NCBI RefSeq assembly: GCF_001039355.2
Contig: NW_019774158.1
Location: forward strand, 133,733 to 197,732
Length of the DNA stretch: 64,000 bases
Direction: 5' to 3'
Source of the DNA: Lingula anatina
Taxonomy: Eukaryota > Brachiopoda > Lingulata > Lingulida > Lingulidae
Part shown: piece after piece, positions 36,439 to 46,272 of the stretch
Layout of the letters: each line of letters opens with the position of its first letter
Numbering within the stretch: the stretch's first letter is position 1
Notes under the pieces: generated by a model
What the model was told of the DNA's origin: nothing
What the model saw: only the letters and a program-made list of their open reading frames with translations
The model's database searches: none
Position numbers and translations under genes: made by a program

Positions 36439-37222
36439 TTTTTTTAGGGATCATTATCAAATGTATAAAAATCTGTGCAAAAGATGTGACCACTACTCCT
36501 CCATTGTGATGGCTTCAACTATTGATTCCTCAGACGCTAAACATCACATATTACATCAACGAGGGAGTAATTTTAGGAGTTATTTTAGATAATAGTGACT
36601 TAAGCAGATCTGTTTCGAACATCATATCATCCTATGGCATTGCTGGAGTTAGAATTCTTTATTATTGTATATTGTTAGTATTTACTGGTAAAGGTGTGTT
36701 CTTAGACTTGCCGATGAAATAAAATAATTTTGTATTATATCTGGGTGTATGTTATTATTTTATCATTGGCATCTCTGGATTACTAGTATTTTGAATTGGT
36801 ACTGATAGACACAGATGTTGCTCAGTGTTAGAGAGTTCAATCACTAGTACTGGTATTGTGTTGCTAAGTAGAACATGGGAATTGAAGCCTCTATTCACAT
36901 TTCAAGGAAATAGAAAATAAAAGTCTAAATGCTGTCTGATAGGATGTATTAAGGCACTGACCAGAAAAAAAAACGTGTTTTCATTGACTAGAAGTCCCAA
37001 TATTTCACTGGAGTGGACTGCTGTTATTTATTACGGGTTACTGAGTATAAGAGTGCTGAACATTTGCTGTAGCATAACAAAGGACCATTATTATTATTAT
37101 CTTTTCTTGTAAAACCAGTCCCAGGTTTTCCAGTGAAGCATTCATACTTCTTATATTTAAACTGTGCTTATAATGATGCCAGCTGATGGCACTACAATGT
37201 TGTGATTGTGATTGTGTTTCAG

Positions 37223-37381
37223 GCCCATTCAGCACAGCTACCACATCATCTTCCTTCGTCCCTCTCTCTAGCATCCCCAGTGCTTTCTCCATGTTTGGCC
37301 GTCACCCTGTGTTCCCACCGCCCTTTGGAGGACTAGGCGTATTGAGCCCAGGGATTGGTCCAGGAATTGGACCAATGACAG
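37223..37381 (+). CDS. BAZ2 exon 3, haplotype B copy
   Basis: 159 bp, acceptor TTTCAG, donor GTAAGT, phase 1 at both ends. Encodes exactly the same 53 residues as 23892-24050. The five differences I can see are all synonymous (TTT/TTC, TCC/TCT, GGT/GGC, CGC/CGT, GGT/GGC). Because this contig continues into the rest of the gene, this is the copy that splices to the exon at 48987 in the assembled path. Confidence 0.8.
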
Positions 37382-38756
37382 GTAAGTTTAGAAACTTCTG
37401 TGTTATATACCCTCTCCTCCCCCTCCCCACCACCACCAGATTAAAAATTATTTAAAGATTCGGCATTAATAATAACCTGTTTTGAAGTGCTGACTGGTAT
37501 TCATGCTTAAAGCTTATATGTATTGAAAAAGAAAAGAAGAAGAAGAAAAAAAATTCAAGCACATGCGCGAGGATGCATATCTTGTAGATGACAATTTATT
37601 TTAATATTCCATTTTTAACAAGAGCAGCAGATGAATAACAGTAAGCCTTCTGGTTGTTCTAGCTGTAGCAGAATATGACAAAGTCCTTCAACCAGTTTTG
37701 TAACAGCTAGAAAGCCTCTGATAGAAATTTAATCAATATATAATATGTTAAGGATCATACTAGTGTTACAATCTATCATACTTGATTACTTAACCCTTTT
37801 GATGTTATGTCAAATGCCGATATTTCATTTATTTTAAAACAAATGAACTTTCTGTGTTACTAACTTGACAGCAGGCATACTTCATCACAAATCAGACAGT
37901 AGAGCTACAAAATGTTTTCAGTAATTACTGAAAACATTTATTTAAGTATGATTAAGTTTAGTGAAACTAAAACCTATATGCCAGTATAACAGGTGGTTGG
38001 TAAGATTTCTAAACTGGTTGTCACAGGATTCATAATCTTGATGACAGAAATTCATATTTTTGGTCATTTTGTGTATAAATACATTTTATGTCTTTTTTGA
38101 TCTAACAAATTTGATCTTGAGCCTAATTTCATGTCACAGACTCATTGTGCTGTTTTTTTCTTTTTTTCATTCTTTCTTTCTTTTTTGCCTGCTTCTGCTG
38201 ATTGCACATATTCAATTATTGTATCAATCGCTACCTGCATTAAAATTCCTAAACTGGGTGTTTTTTAAAGTTGTTTTAAAAAAATCCCAGTATGTGTCTG
38301 TTTTGTTAAATGAAAGTAAAGTTTGGAATTTCATATGAAGTGGTCTTTAAAAGGTCAAATAGCATCACCTGGAAAACAATAACCTAAGATTAAAAGAATG
38401 AACACGTGTATATAAAGTTTAATCCTCATTGTATGACTTTTAAAATCTTTTCTGAAACCTGTACCAGGAAAAATATTCACAGGGAGTGGCTGCTGTATGC
38501 CTTGTAAATTATTCTGATAAAAAAATTAAGCTTTTTATCATCAGTTTTATCAGTGGACATTAACATTGATTTTATTTTTTCAATATACTTAGTGCAGCTG
38601 CAGTGGATATAACTGTTGAGGGCTTGTGCAATATGCATGGCTGACATTTCAGATGCTAAACTATCATATTTTATGCTTACATGCAATATTTATGATATGC
38701 CACATAGGCAAATGCGTAGGCATTTTATTTACATTTATGATATGCCACATAGGAAA

Positions 38757-38986
38757 ACACATAGACTGCATTCAGATCACACATCGTACTAGCTGGGTCT
38801 GTCCAACTCTGCAGGGGATTGTCAATAAAGTGAAATCAGTGGCATTAGCTGACATACATCCTAGGGGGAAATTAACTTTTGTGTGCTGATTAAGCCGATT
38901 CAACTGATTGCACTTCAGGGACAATCCCCCTCCCCCCCAGAGTTAGACTGATTTAGCTAGTACGATGTGTGAATCTGAATGTGTCC
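38757..38986. mobile_element. Palindromic MITE, family A, copy 3
   Basis: Haplotype counterpart of 25421-25650. Confidence 0.65.
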
Positions 38987-39363
38987 ATAAACACTTTCAC
39001 CGTTAATTGAGGACGCATAGAATTAGGGAGAATTCAGATTCCGACATTGTACCAGCTAGATCGATCCGACTCTGCAGGGATTCTCACCAACGAGCAGTCA
39101 TTGTAATCAGCTTTAATACTGGGTTCCCATACCTAGATCAATCTAACAAGTTTATTTCCTATTGGGACTTCAAAAGTTAATTTCCCCCTTTTCTTAAGAA
39201 TACTGTGCAATTAACCACCATGCACATAGGCAATGCACAATACTTTGGCGATAACATGATAATTCTGATCCATCCCTAATGACTGATGACTGCCCCTTTC
39301 CAAGATATCAGTGAATATTATATATAACCAAGTAGTATTTTACTAGGGGTAAATGGACAACAG

Positions 39364-40809
39364 TTATGTCATACAGATTTTTCTGTAAAGCAAGTGGGCA
39401 ATGAGTTTTCCTGTGCCACCGACAAATGAAACATCCCCATCGTTTGTCTTTTTTGCACACATGAAGTGATAACCATCACAGGTTGTATTATTCATGGGAT
39501 GTACAATGTGGAATGCATCAAAAACTTCCACACCTAGTTTCTTCATTTTCGGTCCCAAAATTTCATTGGTTGCTGATTTCATAAAATAATTGCTATCTTT
39601 TCTCCATTCTCCGCCTGTCTGTATGTTAAAGTAGATCAGACGAACCTTTGCCTGTTTGGGATTTCGCTTAATACGGCTTATGGCATTGAAGATAATTTTG
39701 CTATGATTTAGAATGAGGTGCCTTGCATTTCTACGAGCCAGGTCCCATTGACCAAAACCTAAAACTATAACATCAGATGCAGACCATGTAGATCGTGACA
39801 TCAGGTGCTTTTGGAGATTTGCAGCTGCAACATGTGGATAATTCCCCCACATTGCTGCAATGTTTTCATTGTAGAAAAAAAGTCCATCTTGAATACCAGT
39901 CAAAGCGTATGGATATTTCATACTGAGTAAATGCATTAAGTAAAGACTAAGGTATCTCATGTGAGAGTCCCCTATGAAAGAGATGCTGGATTTATTTTTT
40001 TGACAACTAAGCAGTTCAGTTTGGGTCAAAAAAGGCAGCAAAAGGCCTGTTTGGGACCCCCATTGCCACGTACCATTTACTTTCCACCAGCGTCCATGCA
40101 GGTACTCTGTTATATTCCCACTATATGGGTAAGCTTCAATGTTCAGTCTCTCCTTGGAATTTGGGCATACATTGTTATATATACTTATTTTTTGCTTTAA
40201 TCTTCCTGGCCATAAGATGCTAAAATTTTCATGATGCCTGTACCCCTCAAAGTTAACAAACTCCAAGAAGACAGTGATGTTGACACATGTATGTATTCTT
40301 GGACAGTGAGCAGTGTAGGTGCCATTAAAGTAGTCTTGGACAGGACACCACATCCTCTCTCCACCCATTATTGTGATTCTGAATCCACTTCCCCCAGTGG
40401 ACAGTGTACTTTGGCCATTGTGAACAAATTCAGTGATGTTCAAGATGACATAATCTGGATTGGGTAGTTTTCGGATTAACTGTACTTGATGATGGTACTG
40501 CTTGGCATCAGACTTGTACTTGGAATAATCCAAAGGAGAAGTTGTTATATCTGGTTCTTTTGTGAAGTTTGTTATGGTCCAGTAATGGTAAAGTTGCAAC
40601 ATTTCTGTTGGACCAAAACGTATGGGCTCTTTAATGAATCTGTCCTCTGGCTTTTTAAAATCAATAGGTAGTAAGGTGTTCTTTTGTTCTGCCAGGAACA
40701 TCATACAAAATAGAACAGCAACAATCAGAAGAACTTTGCAGTAAAATACATATTGAAGTAACCTATGAGTACCCTGTTCTGCAATACACATCTTTACATT
40801 CATCTTCAT
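39364..40809 (-). CDS. NXPE/PC-esterase-like type II membrane protein, gene b'
   Basis: Single exon, 481 codons from the family start Met; the frame is open to 40893. Anchor, one stalk repeat, NXPE-type domain and esterase motifs GDSH, GQWD and CDGYH are intact. It is a mosaic. The anchor and most of the C-terminal half match gene b (MKYPYALTGIQDGLFF, SILWPGRLKQKISIYNNVCP), while the region after the stalk (VILNITEFVHNGQ) and the 3' flank match gene a. This pattern suits a crossover or gene conversion between a-like and b-like copies. Confidence 0.65.
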   Translation of the reverse strand: MKMNVKMCIAEQGTHRLLQYVFYCKVLLIVAVLFCMMFLAEQKNTLLPIDFKKPEDRFIKEPIRFGPTEMLQLYHYWTITNFTKEPDITTSPLDYSKYKSDAKQYHHQVQLIRKLPNPDYVILNITEFVHNGQSTLSTGGSGFRITIMGGERMWCPVQDYFNGTYTAHCPRIHTCVNITVFLEFVNFEGYRHHENFSILWPGRLKQKISIYNNVCPNSKERLNIEAYPYSGNITEYLHGRWWKVNGTWQWGSQTGLLLPFLTQTELLSCQKNKSSISFIGDSHMRYLSLYLMHLLSMKYPYALTGIQDGLFFYNENIAAMWGNYPHVAAANLQKHLMSRSTWSASDVIVLGFGQWDLARRNARHLILNHSKIIFNAISRIKRNPKQAKVRLIYFNIQTGGEWRKDSNYFMKSATNEILGPKMKKLGVEVFDAFHIVHPMNNTTCDGYHFMCAKKTNDGDVSFVGGTGKLIAHLLYRKICMT

Positions 40810-41599
40810 TTTACCATCAAGTCTTGATAAAAGAAAACAACATTTGAAGCCACCCAGAAAATTCATTTGACCACAGTCTTCATGAATATTCATATTTCCC
40901 TCTGTGTTACCAGCATCATATTATTTATTCATTATTTATGGACATATGGATAAGACTTGATCTTTCCAATGCGGGGAACATTATGAATTTTACAGATACT
41001 GAATTTTCATTGTAATAAATTCTTAAAACATTCAAATTGAGTGTTAATAACAAAACTGGAAAGCTGGCTACCCTTAAGTTTTATTCTTGAGAATAAAATC
41101 ACCATATATAGAGATATAATTTTTATGACTCCAAATAAAGTTGCTGAGGGATTGCTACTTTTTCTCAACTGAAAATATTGAGTCATTGCAGTATAAGTAT
41201 AGGAATAGGAAACCTGACTTACCCAGTTTTCTAATCTTACTACCTGTCTTTGGTTCTTAATAATTTGAAAAACCAATGGATGATTTCATAACCAGAATTC
41301 ACTCGGATTGGTAAAAGTTGCGGAAAATGAACACTTAAGTTCAGTCAGCTACTTTCTTTGTTTTAAAGACGTTAAGCGAATACTTATTGTTCTCATTGTG
41401 TCCTGAAAATATGTCAATAAAGTGAAAGTATTATGCTAAATAAGTCTTTTCAGGCACTGATTGACACATTCTTTTCAGGCACTTGCATGTAAAATTTGCC
41501 TGCAAACAATATTTGGGATGTAATAATAGGATATTGCCATTGTAAATAATAAACAGCTGGTATATGATATGTGTGTATAAATTGTTTTTTTGGTAGGAC

Positions 41600-43156
41600 T
41601 TAAGTCATACAGATTTTTCTGTAAAGTAGCTGGGCAATGACTTTACCTGTATCACCGACAAATGTTACAGGGCCGTGCCTTTTCTTTCTTTTTGGACACA
41701 AGTAGTGAACATTATCGCATATTGTATCAGTCATAGGATATACAATGTGGAATGCATCAAAAACCTCCACACCAAGTTTCTTCATTTCTGTTCCCAGTAT
41801 TTCATTGGTTGCCGATTTCATGAAATAATTACTATCTTTTCTCCATGCTCCACCTGCCTGTATGTTAAGGTAGATCAAGCGAAGTTTAGCCTGCTTGGGA
41901 TTTCCCCTTATACCTCTGATGGCATCAAAGATAATTTTGCTGTGTTTTAGAATGAGGTGTCTTGCATTTCTACGAGTCACGTCCCATTGACCGAAACCTA
42001 GAACTATGACATCGGATGAAGACCATGTAGATCGTGACTTCAGGTGCTTCTGGAGATTTGCAGCAGCAACATGTGGAAAATTCCCCCACATTGCTGCAAT
42101 GTTTTCATTGTAGAAAAATAGTGTATCTGTAGTGCCATCGAAGAGATGTGGATTTTTCATCTTGAGTAAATACATTAGATAATAACTTATCGCTCTTATG
42201 TGGGAGTCCCCAATGAAAGAGATGCTAGTTTTCTTTTTTTGACAGCTTACCAGTTCAGTTGGAGTCAAAAAAGGCAGTAAAAGGCCTGTTTGGGACCCCC
42301 ATTGCCACGTACCATTAACTTTCCACCAGCGTCCATGCAGGTACTCTGTTATATTCCCACTATATGTGTCAGCCTTAATGTTCAGTCTCTTCTTGGATCT
42401 TGGACACACATTGCTATATATATTTAGGATTTTTTCTAGTCTACCTGGCCATGCAATTTTGTAGTTGTTATGATGCCTATACCCCTCAAACTTGACAAAC
42501 TCCAAGAAGACAGTGATGTTGACACATGTATGTATTCTTGGACAGTGAGCAGTATAGGTGCCATTGAAGTAGTCTTGGACAGGACACCACATCTTCTCTC
42601 CACCCATTATTGTGATTCTGAATCCACTTCCCCCAGTGGACAGTGTACTTTGGCCTTTGTGAACAAATTCAGTGATCTTCAAGATGACAGAATCTGGATT
42701 GGGTAGTTTTCGGATTAACTGTACTTCATGATGGAACTGCTTGGCATCCGAGTTGTACGTTGAATAATTCAAAGGAGAAGTTGTTATATCTGGTTCTTTT
42801 GTGAAGTTTGCTATGGTCCAGTAATGGTAAAGTTGCAACATTTCTGTTGGACCAAAACGTGTGGGCTCTTCAATGAATCTGTCTTCCATTTTTTTAAAAT
42901 TAATAGGCAGCCGAATGGGCTTTTCAGTGAATCTGTCCTCTAGTTTTTTTAAATTAATAGGCAGTCGTATGGGCTCTTCAGTGAAACCGTCCTCTGGTTT
43001 CCTAAAATTAATAGGTAGAAAGACATTCTTTTGTTCTGCCTGGAACATCATCCAAAATACAACAGAAACAATCAGGAGAACTTTGAAGTAAAAAATATAT
43101 TGAAGTAACCTATGACTACATTGCTCTGCAACACGCATCTGTATATTCCTCTTCAT
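41600..43156 (-). CDS. NXPE/PC-esterase-like type II membrane protein, gene c'
   Basis: Single exon, 518 codons from the family start Met; the frame is open to 43192. Membrane anchor at 20-40, three 18-residue stalk repeats, NXPE-type domain, then GDSH, GQWD and CDNVH all present. Differs from c at about 12 positions, several in the stalk (for example K/R, S/G and S/L changes). The order b', spacer, c' repeats the order b, spacer, c. Confidence 0.65.
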   Translation of the reverse strand: MKRNIQMRVAEQCSHRLLQYIFYFKVLLIVSVVFWMMFQAEQKNVFLPINFRKPEDGFTEEPIRLPINLKKLEDRFTEKPIRLPINFKKMEDRFIEEPTRFGPTEMLQLYHYWTIANFTKEPDITTSPLNYSTYNSDAKQFHHEVQLIRKLPNPDSVILKITEFVHKGQSTLSTGGSGFRITIMGGEKMWCPVQDYFNGTYTAHCPRIHTCVNITVFLEFVKFEGYRHHNNYKIAWPGRLEKILNIYSNVCPRSKKRLNIKADTYSGNITEYLHGRWWKVNGTWQWGSQTGLLLPFLTPTELVSCQKKKTSISFIGDSHIRAISYYLMYLLKMKNPHLFDGTTDTLFFYNENIAAMWGNFPHVAAANLQKHLKSRSTWSSSDVIVLGFGQWDVTRRNARHLILKHSKIIFDAIRGIRGNPKQAKLRLIYLNIQAGGAWRKDSNYFMKSATNEILGTEMKKLGVEVFDAFHIVYPMTDTICDNVHYLCPKRKKRHGPVTFVGDTGKVIAQLLYRKICMT

Positions 43157-43710
43157 CTTACCATCAAGCCTTGCACTAATAAAGCCACTCAAAAATTTAT
43201 TTGATTACAAATTCAAGATGGTTTTTTGCACAATACTCTGCTCATACTGTGTCACCAGTATCATATTATTTATTCAAGCTTCTGCTTCAAGGTTAGGATA
43301 TTAGTCTTTTAGATCTTGATATTGATATTTAATGCACTTAAATATATATAGGTTTGTTAATTAAGCAATGATACTTTGATCTTGATGACTTCTTTGTTCT
43401 ACAAAACTTGAGAAAATCAAAGCTTTGGACATACAATGTCAACAAACATTTTTAAGATAATAATGAGGTTTAGATAGGATTTAGAAGTCAGTCTTTTACT
43501 GTACAAAAAAGGAGAGTATCCAATTGTATAAGGCAGTCCTTTTAGAAGGGAAAAAAGAAATGTTTGACTAAGATGATATTTCTTTATACATACAACTGAT
43601 ATATTGATCGAGTAACTTGTAGAATTGCCAAATTTTGGAAAATGTTTGAATGTGTGCAATGGCTTCTTGCCTCTTTTGCACTGCTCCGCAGTGCTCAGTC
43701 TTGCATATCT

Positions 43711-44936
43711 CAGGGATTGTCCTTGGTCAAAATCAGGTTGGGCCATTTTGGCCCACTTGGTAAAATAAAAGTGGGATATTTTTTAAAAAATGTGTGCCGT
43801 GAATTATTTAGAGAAAATTCATTATATTTCAGTATTTTTATATGATTAAAAACAATGAAAAAGGCTTGATGCTGCTTCTCTAAAGTCCTAAATAGTTGTA
43901 GTGTGGAAAAATCTTCCAAAATTAACTGTCTGAAAAATTGTACTGAATGAAAAAAATCTTTCAGAATTAATAATTGTACTAAGCGCAATAAATGCACTGC
44001 ATGGAAAAGGTTCACAATTCCTATTTTTATTGTAAAAAAAGCCATTGCTCTTCAAAGAATTTTTACTCAAAATATTTGCATTGTTTTTTAACCTGAAAAT
44101 AATTAAGCAGTGATCTAAGCTGAGAGAAACCGGTCTTGAATATATCTATATTTACATAAAATCTAGCAAGCAACTATATAACATTACAAAAATAAGTTAG
44201 CACACCTATTAATGAATTTACACATTAGGGATTTGTGATTATTACACTGATGCAGGGCTTATTTTTCAGGGCACCTGTCTGGTCAGGCCTACTGCTAACA
44301 AGTTTTACCTGTCCCCAGATGATTTCCATTTGCACAGCCTTCCCCCCCCCCCCAAAAAAAAAAAAAAGTGCATTTTTTTTCAATATCCAAGCTAGTTCGT
44401 TTAGATGAATATAATGGACAGTTTTGCATCCTGACTGTGCCATTGCGGATTTTCTGCATTGAAAACGATGCTTCCCTCATTTTGACATGCAGCGCCACTA
44501 AAGGTGCAATATTACAAAAAATATCCGTTAAAATTTAGTCAAGAGCGCCCAATAGAAAAGCAAATGGATATTTATCCTTTTCACTTATTGATTAGTCATC
44601 ATGTAGTTTGACAGAAGCCATATTTGTTTACCCAGCACATGTTGTTAGGTGTTCTCAGAGGTCTGTGCACTGCCGGTCATAACCAATTCGAGCGGTCTGT
44701 TTTTCATTGACCCGTAGTTGTTTCAGTTTCGATATATTTTTGTGAAACAGGTCACATGTCAGCCCTCACAGCATCGCTACACGCACTTCGAGTGACATCA
44801 GATGTACGTAATCTTTATTATGAAATAAGTGTCTTCTATTTGTATGCGCCAGTATGGCGCAGGTTAAAATTTTACTTGCGTCTTTGAGAAAGGGTCCGCG
44901 CATTTGGCGCAATTGCGCGGCCCAGGATTATCCCTG
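43711..44936. mobile_element. hAT-like non-autonomous element
   Basis: Ends are CAGGGATTGTCCTTGG and the complement of CAGGGATAATCCTGGG. It is flanked by a 6-bp duplication ATATCT (43705-43710 and 44937-44942). The matching unoccupied sequence survives in the flank of gene e at 48610-48615. No transposase frame is visible; the interior has C and A runs and mirrored GCGC-rich segments at the right end. TIR form fits hAT, though 6 bp is shorter than the usual 8-bp duplication. Confidence 0.75.
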
Positions 44937-45109
44937 ATATCTGTCCTTTGTTTACAGTATGAAACTCCAAACTTAATATTTTTGAAAAGCAATGCGTGTT
45001 GGTGTTTCACTAGATAACCAACATCAAGTGTATGTGAGTTATTAGTTCTAGAGTCACACTTGATACCAAGCTATTTATTGATATTTTATTAGTCTCACTG
45101 CAGCTTAGC

Positions 45110-45475
45110 CATTGTTCACATGAAAAATCCAAAATCCAAAAATCCATTGGCAGTATCTAGTGATGACAGTCTGTGCCCTGAATATCCAGTGGCGTAATTT
45201 ACTCGCAGCATGAGCGAGTCATTTCCAAAGCTGTTATTAATTCTCAGCTGCGCTTAAAGAAGATTCTGACACCTGGACGCATGTGCAGTAATAAATTAGA
45301 GAGAAAAAAAATGGCGGCAGCGGTTGCTTTGAAAAATGTGTTTGTCGAATTTGTGCAACAGCAAGAGGAAGAAGATGAGGTCCATGTACACACGACAGAT
45401 ATGAGTGCAACCGTCATGATTCTGACACCTGGACGCATGGGCAGTAATAAATTAGAGAGAAAGAAAATGGTGGCA
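45110..45475. other. Unassigned insert with 53-bp direct repeats
   Basis: Sequence without counterpart in the parallel flank at 48775. A repeat of about 53 bp (GATTCTGACACCTGGACGCA and onward) occurs at 45262 and 45418. Between them is an open frame starting MAAAVALKNVFVEFVQQQEE. The right repeat abuts the broken NXPE-like copy, so this is probably a transposon fragment that broke the gene. Confidence 0.4.
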
Positions 45476-45668
45476 CTGCTTGGCATCAGACTTGTACTTG
45501 GAAAGAAGTTGTTATATCTGGTTCTTTTGTGGAGTTGGTTATGGTCCAGTAATGGTAGAGTTGCAACATTTCTGTTGAACCAAAACTTATGGGCTCTTCA
45601 ATGAATCTGTCCTCTGGTTTTTTAAAATTAATATGTTGTAAGGCTTTCTCATGTTCTGTCGGGAATGT
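45475..45668 (-). pseudogene. Broken short-stalk NXPE-like gene, 5' part
   Basis: Covers the stalk repeat and following segment (PEDRFIEEPISFGSTEMLQL, then YHYWTITNSTKEPDITTS). It lacks the membrane anchor and has an 11-bp deletion that shifts the frame into a stop. The rest of the gene is gone. Its upstream spacer (45669-46272) still matches the b-c spacer, so it is the short-stalk partner of gene e in the last unit. Confidence 0.85.
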
Positions 45669-46272
45669 GGAAAAAATTGTGAATTTTATAGATACTGAAT
45701 TTTTATTGTAATAAATTCTTAAAACATTCTGATTGAGTGTTTATAACAAAACTGAAAAGCAGGCTACTGTATAGTTTTATTCTCAATTAAATGTTTTATA
45801 GAGATATAATTTTTATGACCCCAAATAATGTTGCTGACGGACTGGTACTTTCTCCCAACTGAAAATATGGAATCGTTGCACTATCAGAATAGAAGAGAAC
45901 CTGACTTACCCAGGTTTCTCATCTACCTTTATTTGGGTTCTTAATAATTTGTAAATCCATTGGATGATTTCATTATCAAAGTTCACTCGAGTTGGTGAAA
46001 GGTGGGGAAAAATTGACATATTAAGTTCAGTCAGCCATTTTTCTTTGCTGATAAGACTATAAGTAAATACTTTTTATTCTTTCTGTGCCCTGAAGATGTG
46101 TGAAATAACTGAAAGTGTTATGCTAAATAAGTCATTTCGGGCACTGATCAACAGAAATTCTTTTCAGGCACTTGTCTGTTTAACTTGCCTTCAAACAATA
46201 TTTGGGATGTATTAATGGAATACTGCCAGTTCGGATAATAAACAGCTGATATATATTGTTTTTTGGTAGGAG

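Larger units (their letters stand above)
36439..39363. repeat. Haplotype B copy of exon 3 and its flanks
   Basis: Collinear with about 22974-26029 at a few percent divergence, with small indels (for example an extra ATT-rich insert near 37085-37125). It includes BAZ2 exon 3 and the family A MITE. Similarity to the gene a flank continues up to the stop codon of b'. Confidence 0.8.
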
